Source: Thermodesulfovibrionia bacterium
GTDB taxonomy: Bacteria; Nitrospirota; Thermodesulfovibrionia; UBA6902
Assembly (NCBI GenBank): GCA_030646035.1
Contig: JAUSMY010000056.1
Coordinates: 131,481-195,480, forward strand
Direction of reading: 5' to 3'
Length of the DNA stretch: 64,000 bases
Of this stretch, positions 24,374-34,421 are shown in pieces; the first letter of the stretch is position 1; the number at the start of each line of letters is the position of its first letter. The notes under the pieces were generated by a model. That model made no database searches. It was given only the letters and a program-made list of their open reading frames with translations, and had not been told where the DNA came from. Position numbers and translations under genes: made by a program.

Positions 24374-25581
24374 TAGTTCAGAAATACGGAGGCACATCAG
24401 TTGCGAACACAGAGAGGATAAAGGCTGTTGCAGAGAGAGTTGTTGCAACTGCAAAGGAAGGCAACCAGGTTGTTGTGGTTGTATCTGCTATGGCAGGAGA
24501 GACAGACAAGCTTGAGAGATTCGCCCATGAGATTTCTGATTATCCTGTTGAGAGAGAGATGGACCTGCTCCTCTCATCCGGTGAGAGGATAACAAGCGCG
24601 CTAACAGCTATGGCGATACAGGAACTGGGATTCACCTCGATGAGCTTTACAGGCAGGCAGGTCGGCATTCTGACAGACAGCTCCCACACAAAGGCGATGA
24701 TAGAGAGCATTGACGCTGGAAGGCTTGAGGCTGCCATTAGTGAAGGTGTTATACCTGTGGTTGCAGGATTTCAGGGTATAAATGAATTATCTGACGTCAC
24801 CACACTCGGCAGGGGCGGTTCTGATACAACTGCCGTTGCGATAGCCGCCGCGCTCAAGGCTGACCTGTGTGAGATATACACGGATGTTGACGGTGTCTAT
24901 ACTACAGACCCGAGATTGGTCAAAGACGCAAGAAAGCTGGAAAAGATATCTTATGATGAGATGCTTGAGATGGCAAGCCTCGGCGCAAAGGTTCTTCATA
25001 ACCGCTCAGTAGAGTTTGCAAAGAAGTTCAATGTGCCGCTTGTTGTTCGCTCAAGCTTTAATAATATTCCGGGAACCCTTGTTACAATGGAGGATAAAGA
25101 TATGGAGAAGACAGTAATATCAGGAGTTACAGCTGACAAGAATCAGACACGAGTGACTATATTCGGCGTGCCGGATAAGCCCGGTATAGCGGCAAAGGTA
25201 TTTAAAGCCCTTGCAGACGCAAATATTGTTATTGATATGATCGTTCAGAACGTCAGCACAGAGACGCATGCGACTGACATATCTTTTACAGTATCAAAGG
25301 CAGACAGCAAAAAGGCGTCTGATGTGACAGCAAAGGTCTCTGAAGCGCTTGGAGCCAAAGGCGTGACCATGAATGCCGATGTAGCAAAGGTCTCTATTGT
25401 GGGAGTCGGCATGCAGTCGCATATCGGCGTGGCTGCAAAGATGTTCGATGTACTGTCAAAGCAGGGTATTAACATAATGATGATCAGCACATCCGAGATA
25501 AAGATATCCTGTATCATTGATATCGATAAGATAGGCACAGCGGTCCAGACCCTTCATGATGCTTTTGAACTTGCCGGATAA
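24364..25581 (+). CDS. lysC: Aspartate kinase, ACT-regulated
   Basis: LysC phosphorylates aspartate, the committed step to lysine, threonine and methionine. The 405-residue monofunctional enzyme begins [14 protein letters not shown], has the catalytic FTGRQVGI and [11 protein letters not shown] stretches, and ends in two ACT domains (about residues 265-405) that normally bind lysine or threonine. It starts with TTG at 24364, about 5 bp after GGAGGTG. It overlaps the ApgM-like gene by 10 bp, so the two are translationally coupled. Confidence 0.95.
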   Translation: MALIVQKYGGTSVANTERIKAVAERVVATAKEGNQVVVVVSAMAGETDKLERFAHEISDYPVEREMDLLLSSGERITSALTAMAIQELGFTSMSFTGRQVGILTDSSHTKAMIESIDAGRLEAAISEGVIPVVAGFQGINELSDVTTLGRGGSDTTAVAIAAALKADLCEIYTDVDGVYTTDPRLVKDARKLEKISYDEMLEMASLGAKVLHNRSVEFAKKFNVPLVVRSSFNNIPGTLVTMEDKDMEKTVISGVTADKNQTRVTIFGVPDKPGIAAKVFKALADANIVIDMIVQNVSTETHATDISFTVSKADSKKASDVTAKVSEALGAKGVTMNADVAKVSIVGVGMQSHIGVAAKMFDVLSKQGINIMMISTSEIKISCIIDIDKIGTAVQTLHDAFELAG

Positions 25582-25623
25582 TAATTATCTTCAATTTTCT
25601 GATTGATTGGATTAAAATAACTT

Positions 25624-27183
25624 ATGCGTAAGATCGAACTGTATGATACAACCCTGAGGGACGGCGCACAGTCTGAGGATATCTCTTTTTCAGTTGAAGA
25701 CAAACTGCGCATAACAGAGAAGCTTGATGACCTCGGCCTTCATTTTATCGAAGGCGGTTGGCCCGGCTCAAGCCCGAGAGACGCTGAATTTTTTCAGAAG
25801 GCAAAGAAGCTTAAACTTAAGAACTCCGAGCTTACTGCTTTCGGCTCCACACATCACGCGTTAAAAAAAGCATCGAACGATCCTAATATCATTGCCCTTT
25901 TAAAATCAGGCACCCCTGTCATCACGATCTTCGGAAAGTCGTGGGACTTTCATGTGTCGCATGCTTTAAAGATATCCAAGCAGGCAAATCTCGACCTTAT
26001 CAGCAATTCGGTCTCTTATCTGAAGAAGAGAGTTTCAAAGGTCTTTTTTGACGCAGAGCACTTCTTTGACGGCTACAAGGCAAACCCTGAGTATGCATTG
26101 CTGTCGCTTAAGGCTGCTGTAGAAGGCGGCGCAGATTGTCTTGTGCTTTGCGATACGAACGGCGGAATGCTGCCGCATGATCTCGGTGAGATCGTAAAGG
26201 TTGTGCTCAAGAACTTTAAGGTGCCTGTAGGCATTCACGCTCATAATGATTCGGAATGTGCTGTGGCGAATTCCATCATCGCATTACAGCTTGGCGCATC
26301 TCAAGTGCAGGGCACGATGAACGGCCTTGGTGAAAGATGCGGAAATGCCAACCTTGTCTCCATTATTCCAAACATAAGGTTAAAGCTTAACTATTCCTGT
26401 ATAACTGCCTCTAATTTAAAGAAATTAAAGGTAGTCTCAAGGTACGTCTCAGAGATATCTAACCTTAGACATTTCAAGAGACAGCCCTATGTTGGAGACA
26501 GCGCTTTTGCTCATAAAGGCGGTATTCATGTCAGCGCGATCCAAAGACATTCTGACACTTATGAGCATATCAAGCCTGAACTTGTAGGCAATTATCAGCG
26601 TATCCTTGTCTCTGACCTTGGCGGGAAGAGCAATGTCTTAAGAAAGGCAAAGGAGTTCAATCTCAGGCTCGACCCTGATTCGCCTTTGGTAGCTGAGATA
26701 GTTAAGGAAGTGAAAGACCTGGAGAACCAGGGTTTTCAATTCGAGGGTGCTGAGGCTTCGCTTGAGCTTTTGATGAAGAAGAAGCTCAGCCTACACAGAA
26801 AATTCTTTGACCTTATCGCTATTCGTGTTATAGATGAATTTAAAGTATCTGATGATGCATTCAGCGAGGCCACTGTTCATCTGTCTGTGAAGGGCGAGGA
26901 GATATATACTGCAGCAAACGGCAACGGCCCGGTCAATGCATTGGATAACGCATTAAGAAAGGCGCTTAAAAATAAATATCCTGCGCTTAATGAAGTTAAA
27001 CTTATAGATTACAAAGTAAGGGTCTTGGCTGCGGGAGTTGGAACTTCTGCCAAGGTAAGGGTACTTATCGAGTCATGCGATAAAGACCATAAGTGGGGGA
27101 CTGTCGGAGTGTCTGAGAATATTATCGAGGCTTCATGGCAGGCGCTTGCAGACAGTATTGAGTATAAACTTTTGAAGGGATAA
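25624..27183 (+). CDS. cimA: (R)-citramalate synthase
   Basis: CimA condenses pyruvate and acetyl-CoA to citramalate, giving a threonine-independent route to 2-oxobutyrate and isoleucine. The 519-residue protein has [17 protein letters not shown] at the start, [13 protein letters not shown] with the metal-binding histidines, [12 protein letters not shown], and a C-terminal LeuA-type allosteric domain (from about 395). The N-terminus, with [16 protein letters not shown], is typical of CimA rather than 2-isopropylmalate synthase. It follows lysC by 42 bp and precedes rseC by 4 bp. Confidence 0.94.
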   Translation: MRKIELYDTTLRDGAQSEDISFSVEDKLRITEKLDDLGLHFIEGGWPGSSPRDAEFFQKAKKLKLKNSELTAFGSTHHALKKASNDPNIIALLKSGTPVITIFGKSWDFHVSHALKISKQANLDLISNSVSYLKKRVSKVFFDAEHFFDGYKANPEYALLSLKAAVEGGADCLVLCDTNGGMLPHDLGEIVKVVLKNFKVPVGIHAHNDSECAVANSIIALQLGASQVQGTMNGLGERCGNANLVSIIPNIRLKLNYSCITASNLKKLKVVSRYVSEISNLRHFKRQPYVGDSAFAHKGGIHVSAIQRHSDTYEHIKPELVGNYQRILVSDLGGKSNVLRKAKEFNLRLDPDSPLVAEIVKEVKDLENQGFQFEGAEASLELLMKKKLSLHRKFFDLIAIRVIDEFKVSDDAFSEATVHLSVKGEEIYTAANGNGPVNALDNALRKALKNKYPALNEVKLIDYKVRVLAAGVGTSAKVRVLIESCDKDHKWGTVGVSENIIEASWQALADSIEYKLLKG

Positions 27184-27187
27184 TCTT

Positions 27188-27619
27188 ATGATCGAAGAGA
27201 CCGGCGTAGTGATCAGGACTGAAGGGATAACGGCAACAGTTCTTGTTCAGAAGAGGGGCTCCTGTGAAGGCTGTACCGCGACAGGAACATGCGCTACAAC
27301 TCAGGAAGGCATGGAGATAGAAGCGTTAAACCCTGTTCAGGCCGAGGCCGGCCAAACCGTAAAAGTTTCGATACAGTCCATGACCTATCTGAAAGGCACC
27401 ATGCTTGTTTACGGTTTTCCCATGATAGCGCTTATAGCAGGGGCTGTTATCGGCAAGAACATCGGTGAAAAATTCTTTTCATCTTTTGATTCAGACCTGT
27501 GTGCAGCCATATTTGGTTTCAGCGCATTTTTGCTCGCATTTTTATTTGCCAAAGTATACAGCAGGAAAGCAGAGACAAAGACTGAATATAAACCTGTCAT
27601 TAGTGAGATCGTCTCTTAA
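27188..27619 (+). CDS. rseC: RseC/MucC-family redox membrane protein
   Basis: This 143-residue protein has an N-terminal cytosolic part with the cysteine cluster CEGCTATGTC (residues 29-38), then two membrane helices (about 75-92 and 103-122) and a short charged tail. The RseC family is linked to the Rnf/Rsx membrane complex that reduces SoxR in enterobacteria. No rnf genes lie here, so the partner is unknown. It starts four bases after cimA and is probably cotranscribed. Confidence 0.85.
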   Translation: MIEETGVVIRTEGITATVLVQKRGSCEGCTATGTCATTQEGMEIEALNPVQAEAGQTVKVSIQSMTYLKGTMLVYGFPMIALIAGAVIGKNIGEKFFSSFDSDLCAAIFGFSAFLLAFLFAKVYSRKAETKTEYKPVISEIVS

Positions 27620-27671
27620 CTTATTGTCATCAACTTATAATATTTATTCTTAATTCATTAGGAGGTAATAT

Positions 27672-29747
27672 ATGAGCTTTGATACTGACAAGATCAGAAA
27701 TATCGCTGTAATCGGCGGCGGCAGGGCTGGAAAGACCACCATGACCGATGCACTCCTTTTTACCGCAAAGGCAATCCCCAGGATAGGCAGGATCGAGGAC
27801 GGCACCACTACAACAGATTACGAACCTGAGGAGATCAGCCGGACCATCTCTATATCATCAGCTTTGGCATTCTGCGACTGGCAGGGCTGCAGGTTAAATA
27901 TCATAGATACACCGGGGTATATAAATTTTATCGAAGACTCCAAGGCGTGCCTGAGCGTTGCTGACGGAGTGATTGCGGTTGTCAGCGCTTTGACAGGAGT
28001 CAAGGCAGAGAATGAGCAGGTCTGGAAATGCGCTGACAGTTATAAATTGCCGCGCCTGGTATTCATAAGCAAGATGGACAGGGATAATGCTGATTTCGCA
28101 AGCGCGGTCAGCAGTGTTGAAAAAGCATACGACGTCTCAGTTGTTCCTCTGAACATTCCTATCGGTGCCGGCCCTGGTTTTGAAGGAATCATTGATGTCG
28201 TAAATATGAAAGCCTTAAAATTCAAGGGCGGTTCTATATTTGAGGAAGAGATACCTGAAGAATTAAAGTCTCAGTCAGAGGAATTCAGGACAAGGCTTAT
28301 TGAGCGTGTCGCAGAGTCGGATGACTCTCTGCTTGAAAAGTATCTGGAAGGTGAAGAACTCTCATCAGATGAGATCAATAAGGGTTTAAAGAATGGTGTA
28401 TTGACCGGTAAATTAGTTCCTGTTTTCTGCGGGTCTTCAACATTGAATATCGGCATGTCTCAGCTTCTTGATGCCGCAGTAAAGACCCTCCCTTCACCTG
28501 CTGAAAAAGCTGCGCTTGGCCCTGTGAAGGCTAAGGATCAAAAGACCGGAGAGGAAGTTATCATAAAGATCAATGAAGGCGGGCCGCTGGCAGTCCGAGT
28601 CTTCAAGACTATTGCAGACCCGTTCGCAGGCAAGCTGACGCTCTTCAGGGTTTATTCCGGTTCACTCAAGGCTGATACAACTGTCTATAATTCAACGCAT
28701 GATGTTAAAGAAAAGTTAGGAAGCGTATTTTATCTTCAGGGCAAGAATCATATACCTGCTCAGGACGTAGGTCCCGGCGGCATTGCTGCGGTTGCCAAGC
28801 TTAAAAGCACATTGACAGGAGATACTCTTTGCGATGTGTCCAAGCCTGTTATTTTTGATCCGATAAAATTTACGGAACCGATGATCTCTTATGCGATCGA
28901 ACCCAAGAGCAGAGGGGATGAGGATAAAGTGAGCACTGGTATTCACAGGCTGCTTGAGGAAGACCCCACGCTTAAATTCACGAGAGATGCAGAGACAAAG
29001 GATATGATCCTTTCCGGCATGGGGCAGGTTCACCTTGAGGTCATACTTGAAAAACTAAAAAGAAAGTTCGGCACAGAAGTTATTATGAAAGCTCCGAAGA
29101 TAGCTTACCGCGAGACGATAAGAACATCTGCGGATGCGCAGGGCAAATACAAGAAACAGTCAGGCGGCAAGGGACAGTTCGGAGACTGCTGGGTCAGGAT
29201 AGAGCCGTTGCCGAGAGGGGCAGGTTTTGAGTTTATCAATAATGTCGTAGGCGGGTCTATTCCAAGGTCGTACATCCCGGCTGTAGAGAAGGGGATAATT
29301 GAGGCGATGGCTCAAGGCTTATATGCGGGTTATCCAATGGTCGACCTGAGCGCCTCTGTATATGACGGGTCTTATCATTCAGTTGACTCGTCAGAGATGG
29401 CATTTAAAATTGCAGGCTCTTTTGCCATAAAAAAAGCTGTTCAGGATGCAAGGCCTGTCCTGCTTGAGCCTATAGTAAAGGTTGAGATCACTGTGCCTGA
29501 TGAATATCTCGGGAGCATAATGGGCGACCTCAATACCAAGCGCGGCAAGGTGCAGGGAGTTGAGCAGTCAGGCGATAACCAGAAGGTTGTGGCGCTTGTG
29601 CCTGTGTCTGAGATGCTTACATATGCGAACCAGCTTAACGCAATAACAAGCGGCCGCGGCGTATATACGATGTCCCCGTCTCATTATGATGAAGTCCCTG
29701 AGCATATAGCAAAAAAGATAATTGAGGAGAAGAAAGAAGGGCAGTAA
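27672..29747 (+). CDS. EF-G-like translation GTPase paralogue (EF-G2 type)
   Basis: This 691-residue protein has the full EF-G domain order, ending with GRGVYTMSPSHYDEVPEH. The G domain departs from canonical EF-G. The P-loop is GGGRAGKT (15-22), switch II reads DTPGYINF (79-86) with Tyr where translocating EF-G has the catalytic His, and the guanine motif is SKMD (133-136) instead of NKMD. This is characteristic of the EF-G-like paralogue group, whose role may be auxiliary or specialised translation. The canonical fusA of the str operon must be elsewhere. A GGAGGT site precedes the ATG. Confidence 0.88.
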   Translation: MSFDTDKIRNIAVIGGGRAGKTTMTDALLFTAKAIPRIGRIEDGTTTTDYEPEEISRTISISSALAFCDWQGCRLNIIDTPGYINFIEDSKACLSVADGVIAVVSALTGVKAENEQVWKCADSYKLPRLVFISKMDRDNADFASAVSSVEKAYDVSVVPLNIPIGAGPGFEGIIDVVNMKALKFKGGSIFEEEIPEELKSQSEEFRTRLIERVAESDDSLLEKYLEGEELSSDEINKGLKNGVLTGKLVPVFCGSSTLNIGMSQLLDAAVKTLPSPAEKAALGPVKAKDQKTGEEVIIKINEGGPLAVRVFKTIADPFAGKLTLFRVYSGSLKADTTVYNSTHDVKEKLGSVFYLQGKNHIPAQDVGPGGIAAVAKLKSTLTGDTLCDVSKPVIFDPIKFTEPMISYAIEPKSRGDEDKVSTGIHRLLEEDPTLKFTRDAETKDMILSGMGQVHLEVILEKLKRKFGTEVIMKAPKIAYRETIRTSADAQGKYKKQSGGKGQFGDCWVRIEPLPRGAGFEFINNVVGGSIPRSYIPAVEKGIIEAMAQGLYAGYPMVDLSASVYDGSYHSVDSSEMAFKIAGSFAIKKAVQDARPVLLEPIVKVEITVPDEYLGSIMGDLNTKRGKVQGVEQSGDNQKVVALVPVSEMLTYANQLNAITSGRGVYTMSPSHYDEVPEHIAKKIIEEKKEGQ

Positions 29748-29878
29748 AGTCATTTTTTTTATCAGGTAGTTGATATTATTTATATAAATCTGCAAAATAT
29801 AAGTCGTTTTAGAATTAACTAAGTTTATCCGTATGTAATATAAAGCATATTTTTCTATATTTTAAAAGGAGGTAGATA

Positions 29879-29974
29879 TTGGGAAACGTAATGAAATGGC
29901 GCAAAAAGAAGATGAGCAAGCATAAACACAGAAAGCTGCTCAAGAGAACCAAGCACCAGAGAAGAAACAAATAA
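29879..29974 (+). CDS. AURKAIP1/COX24-domain small ribosomal protein (bS22/mS38-like)
   Basis: This is a 31-residue protein beginning with TTG six bases after a strong AAAAGGAGGT. The sequence starts MGNVMKWRKKKMSKHKHRKL and continues with basic residues to QRRNK. This is the bacterial counterpart of the mitochondrial mS38 (AURKAIP1) C-terminus and resembles the mycobacterial 30S protein bS22, which binds near the decoding region. The start is followed by no other gene before a terminator at 30091, so it has its own transcript. The preceding 130 bp after the EF-G-like gene is AT-rich with no ORF. Confidence 0.82.
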   Translation: MGNVMKWRKKKMSKHKHRKLLKRTKHQRRNK

Positions 29975-30090
29975 TAATCGCGATATACGGCTTGTATTTG
30001 AGCTTGATTTATAATCAGCTTTTCCTTACATATTGTATAAATTTTTTAATATATAAAATTATATTAAATTGATTGATATGCGTTTGTTCT

Positions 30091-30121
30091 AAAAGGGGAC
30101 AGTTTACTGTCCCCTTTTTTT
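30091..30121 (+). terminator. Strong Rho-independent terminator
   Basis: AAAAGGGGACAGT and ACTGTCCCCTTTT pair perfectly around a two-base loop and are followed by a run of Ts. It ends the small ribosomal protein transcript and may work in both directions. From here to the smc start at 30274 I see only AT-rich DNA and no gene. Confidence 0.9.
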
Positions 30122-30273
30122 GCATTTTCTGTATGTTCAGTATGCTTCAGAAATTGCTTGATAGTATGGAGCTGTTTAATATATAGTATTACTTAATTTA
30201 TCACCTCATTATATAGTGATATTGAATCCCTGTTTGAACCATAGTCAGGCAGCTGCTTTGTATCTTTTATAAA

Positions 30274-33200
30274 ATGCACGTCGAACGAATTGAAATAATA
30301 GGATTTAAATCTTTCTGCGACAAGACCGTGATAGATCTGCATCCCGGCATTACCTCTATCGTAGGGCCCAATGGATGCGGCAAGAGCAATGTGGTGGATG
30401 CTTTCAAATGGGTTCTTGGTGAGCAGAGCGCAAAGAGCCTCAGGGGCGGCACCATGGAAGATGTCATCTTCTTTGGTTCAGCCAATAAAAAGAGCAAGGG
30501 TATGGCAGAGGTCACACTTGTTCTCTCAGGCATTGACGAGCAGCCTTCTGATGCTGATGGCAATAACGGTTCAGGTTCCCGTGAGATAAGCGTCTCCCGC
30601 AGGCTCTACAGGTCAGGCGAGAGCGATTACCTCCTCAATAAAGTCCCATGCAGGCTTAAGGATATCAAGGACATACTTCTTGATACAGGGCTTGAACTCA
30701 AGGCATATTCCATATTGGAGCAGGGCAGGATAAATCACATCCTCAATTCCAAGCCTCAGGACCGCAGGTTTCTTATTGAGGAAGTTGCCGGGGTCATGAA
30801 GTATAAGGCGAGAAAGGCCGAGGCTATAAGAAAGCTGGACTCATCCAAATCCAACCTCCAGAGGCTCTCAGATATCATAAGCGAGATTAAGAGGCAGATA
30901 GGCTCTATAGACAGGCACGCAAAAAAGGCTGAGAGATATAAAAAACTATTTGAAGAGATGAAGCAGATAGATCTTAAGATAGGCAAAAGGGACATGGATT
31001 CTCTCAGAACAGAACTTACCGCGCTTGCCTCATCCGAGAATGATCTTAATGCAAAAGACGCAGAGGTTGCCGCAAGGCTTCATTCTTCCGAAGCTCTTAT
31101 AGAAGAGAAGAAACGTTCATGTACTGACACTGAAAAGATGCTTGGTGAGGCAAGGTCGAGATTTTATCTGCTGGAAAAGGAAGTCACAGAGAGCGAAGGC
31201 GAGATAGCACTGCTCAAAAGGGACTGCGAAAATCTCAAGGACAGGATAGGGCATCTGGCTGTCAGGGATAAAGAATCCCTGTCTATAAAAGAAGAGGCTC
31301 TTGCGAACCTTGAAAACATTGAGAAGGAGAGCGCAGCAATAAGTGAGAGCCTTTTAAGACTGAATACAGTCTTGGAAGAAAAAAATAATATCTTCCAATT
31401 GGTGCAGCGTGATATCACTGAATCAGAGAGGTCTCTTGAATCAGAAAGGAGAGGGCTTTTTTCCAAGGCAGAAGAGATAAGCGCCATAAGAAACGAGATA
31501 AGCCGTATCTTAGTTACTATTGAAAACCTTAACCTGAAGACTGAGAAGAATTCCGAGGATATCAGTTCTGTCAAGGATAATCTCGTCTCACTTGAAGATG
31601 TTATAAACGATACAAGGAATAAATTTAATGAAGCAGGTGAACTGCTCAAGGTCATGACAGAAGATAAGCAAAAACTGATAAATGACTTGAGCATTAAAAA
31701 AGAGGAGCTTTCATCAAGTGAGGCCCTACTCTACAAAGACAGAGAGGATTTTGCCGCACTTGCCTCAAAACTTGAGTCTTTAACTGAGGTATATGATTCA
31801 AGGAAGAGCAAGATAGACGAGATTGTTAAAGTGCTTTCGCATGTCTCTGACATATTCGAGACTTCACCTGAATATGAGATTGCGCTGGAAGCTATCCTCG
31901 GTGAGAAGCTTAATGCCTCAGTAGTTCAGGATCATAGTGAACTCGCCAGGGCTTTAAATCACATTAAAGAACAGAAGAGCAAGAGAAGCGGTTTTATTTC
32001 TGTCAGCCAGGCGAAGGCTTCTTATGCCGATACTACAAATGCTAACGCAGCCGCAGGTGTGATCGGAAGGGCTGTTGATTTTATTAATGTGAAACAGGAA
32101 TTCAATAATGTCGCGTCTGCTCTTTTGAGCGATGTTCTCTTCGTAGATAATATAGATACTGCTTTCTCCTGCTGGAGAACCGGAACTTCGCCTGCCTATT
32201 ATGTGACGCTTGACGGTGAGGTGCTTGAACCTTCGGGCATTGTATTTGCCGGCACAGAAAAAGGGGTTCTCAAGATAAAGCGTCAGATAAAAGAGCTTGA
32301 GAAAGATATATCCGATAAAAAAACACGAATTGCAGATTCTGAGGGGCTTGTTAAAAGATTAAGAGATGAGATCATCCGGATTGAAAACAATATCATCGTG
32401 CTCGGCGGTGAGATATCCGATAAAGAGAAGTACTGCCACGAATTGAAGGTAAAGCTGAGCGGCATGGATGAAGAAAACACAAGGCACCAGAGAAAGCTTG
32501 AGTTTCTCTCTATTGAAACAGACGAAGGCAGGAGCGAGCAGGAGACGCTTAAAAAAACACTTGCCGAGAAGAATCATTTCTGTGAGCTTCTTATAAATGA
32601 TAAAAATGCTATCGAGGAAAAGATATCGTCTGCACAGGGTTCGATCACCGAAAATAGGACAAGGCTTGAGGCTCTCCGCTCAGAACTGACGCAGGTAAAG
32701 CTTGATCAGACATCCATAAATGAAAAGATGCTCTCTTTCACAAGAGAGCGGGACAGGCTGGAGAGGTCCATAACGGATATTGAAAAGAAGAAGTCTGAAA
32801 TGCTCAATGAGCGGAATTCCATGGAAGAGTCTATAGTCCGCAAAGAGGCAGAGATATCCAGGGGCAATGAGGCGCTCATGTCAAAGGTGATAAAGATAGA
32901 AGAGACCAGGGGCGAGGTTTCAAATATCGAGGAGATACTTGGAGCAAAGACTGCTGAGGTTGAACTTCTTGAAAGGCAGCAGAAGACCTATACTTCCGAG
33001 CTTGATGTGATAAGAAAGGAGCTCAGCCATGTTGAGGTGAAGAAGATGGAATCCTCAATGAGATATGACTATCGCAGAGAGGATATCAGAAAGTCGTATT
33101 CTATCGATATCGAAAATGCTTTGATAGATAGTGAGGTCACGCCTGAAGAAGAGGAGAGGCTTCCGCAGCTCAAAGCGAAGATAGAGGAGATAGGACAGGT

Positions 33201-33789
33201 AAACCTCGGCACGCTTGATGAATATGAAGAGCTTAAGACCAGATATGAGTTCATGGCAAAGCAGCAGGATGATGTTGTGAGCTCAATTACCGCGCTTGAG
33301 GAAACCATATCAAAGATCAATCAAAGCACAAAGCAACGGCTGAGGGATGCATTCGATGCTTTAAATGAGAAGTTCAAGGAGGTATTTACAACCCTCTTCG
33401 GCAATGGCAAAGCTGAGCTCATACTTACTGAAGATGATATACTTGAGGCCGGTATCGAGATAGTGGCGCAGCCCCCGGGCAAGAAACTCAAGAACCTCAT
33501 GGCGCTTTCAGGCGGTGAGCAGGCATTGACAACGCTTTCACTGCTTTTTGCAGGCTTTCTGGTAAAGCCCACCCCAGTCTGTATTCTGGATGAGGTCGAT
33601 GCCCCGCTTGATGAGTCAAATACAGGCAGGTTTATCGAACTGCTGACCGAGATGTCAAAAAATATTCAGTTCATAGCCATTACGCATAACAGGATCACAA
33701 TGGAGGCGGCTGATTATATCTACGGGGTCACGATGGAGGAGCCAGGTTCTTCCAAGGTGGTTTCTATGCATATGGCTGATATAGTTTAA
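30274..33789 (+). CDS. smc: Chromosome segregation ATPase SMC
   Basis: This 1171-residue condensin subunit has the full SMC layout. Walker A is GPNGCGKSN (about residues 32-40), followed by a first coiled coil (about 170-500) and a flexible hinge (about 510-680, with EAILGEKLNASVV). A second coiled coil (about 690-1020) leads to the C-terminal head with the ABC signature LSGGEQA near residue 1078 and the Walker B CILDEVDAPLDESN near 1103. With ScpA/ScpB, not in the window, it compacts and segregates the chromosome. No strong ribosome site is visible at the ATG. Confidence 0.97.
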   Translation: MHVERIEIIGFKSFCDKTVIDLHPGITSIVGPNGCGKSNVVDAFKWVLGEQSAKSLRGGTMEDVIFFGSANKKSKGMAEVTLVLSGIDEQPSDADGNNGSGSREISVSRRLYRSGESDYLLNKVPCRLKDIKDILLDTGLELKAYSILEQGRINHILNSKPQDRRFLIEEVAGVMKYKARKAEAIRKLDSSKSNLQRLSDIISEIKRQIGSIDRHAKKAERYKKLFEEMKQIDLKIGKRDMDSLRTELTALASSENDLNAKDAEVAARLHSSEALIEEKKRSCTDTEKMLGEARSRFYLLEKEVTESEGEIALLKRDCENLKDRIGHLAVRDKESLSIKEEALANLENIEKESAAISESLLRLNTVLEEKNNIFQLVQRDITESERSLESERRGLFSKAEEISAIRNEISRILVTIENLNLKTEKNSEDISSVKDNLVSLEDVINDTRNKFNEAGELLKVMTEDKQKLINDLSIKKEELSSSEALLYKDREDFAALASKLESLTEVYDSRKSKIDEIVKVLSHVSDIFETSPEYEIALEAILGEKLNASVVQDHSELARALNHIKEQKSKRSGFISVSQAKASYADTTNANAAAGVIGRAVDFINVKQEFNNVASALLSDVLFVDNIDTAFSCWRTGTSPAYYVTLDGEVLEPSGIVFAGTEKGVLKIKRQIKELEKDISDKKTRIADSEGLVKRLRDEIIRIENNIIVLGGEISDKEKYCHELKVKLSGMDEENTRHQRKLEFLSIETDEGRSEQETLKKTLAEKNHFCELLINDKNAIEEKISSAQGSITENRTRLEALRSELTQVKLDQTSINEKMLSFTRERDRLERSITDIEKKKSEMLNERNSMEESIVRKEAEISRGNEALMSKVIKIEETRGEVSNIEEILGAKTAEVELLERQQKTYTSELDVIRKELSHVEVKKMESSMRYDYRREDIRKSYSIDIENALIDSEVTPEEEERLPQLKAKIEEIGQVNLGTLDEYEELKTRYEFMAKQQDDVVSSITALEETISKINQSTKQRLRDAFDALNEKFKEVFTTLFGNGKAELILTEDDILEAGIEIVAQPPGKKLKNLMALSGGEQALTTLSLLFAGFLVKPTPVCILDEVDAPLDESNTGRFIELLTEMSKNIQFIAITHNRITMEAADYIYGVTMEEPGSSKVVSMHMADIV

Positions 33790-33883
33790 CCCGCCTTTTT
33801 ATTGACCTCTCGATTTATAGGTAGTTTTAACTTATAATAAATCAATTCTTCTATATCTATTTTATTAAAAGGTTTCAGTAATA

Positions 33884-34372
33884 ATGCGAAAAGTATACAG
33901 AAAGACCGAGTATGTTTTTTTAGGGCTGCTGATTGTTTTCTTCATAGTCTTTACGTTTTATAATTTCGGGTTTGAGATATATACTTATTCCTGGCATATA
34001 ACTAATCCCCGGCCCATAGTTTTAAATAATTTGAGAGTTACCATACCCGAGGGCCTTGTCGGTAGGATGGCCGATAATAATGTAGTTGAGGTTACATATT
34101 TAAAAGATCCACTTAAGGCTACTATCTATTTGAGGCAGATGGATTATGAACCTGCAAGTAGCATCTGTGACATGAGTCTCGGCACGGTAGAAAAGAGTCC
34201 GTGTAAGATCTCAGGCAAGGAATGTATAAGGCTCAGATTCAACAGGGATTATAATGACGGATATATAGAGGAATTGTACCTGACAACTGAAAAAGCCTAT
34301 ATTTCATTTCAGGGCGACAGGAGTGAGAGGAAGTACCTATTGAAGCTGATTCAGGACTTAGAGGTTATCTGA
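33884..34372 (+). CDS. Hypothetical single-pass membrane protein
   Basis: I do not recognise the family of this 162-residue protein. It has a short basic N-terminus (MRKVYRKTEY), one membrane helix (residues 11-30) and an extracytoplasmic domain rich in strands, with two cysteines in ICDMS...SPCKISGKEC that could form a disulfide. It lies between smc and a GlcD-type oxidase, on the same strand with gaps of 94 and 49 bp. Confidence 0.65.
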   Translation: MRKVYRKTEYVFLGLLIVFFIVFTFYNFGFEIYTYSWHITNPRPIVLNNLRVTIPEGLVGRMADNNVVEVTYLKDPLKATIYLRQMDYEPASSICDMSLGTVEKSPCKISGKECIRLRFNRDYNDGYIEELYLTTEKAYISFQGDRSERKYLLKLIQDLEVI

Positions 34373-34421
34373 TACATTTAATTTTGTACCCCCCTGTTGT
34401 ATTCGTTTCTGAGATAAAACC

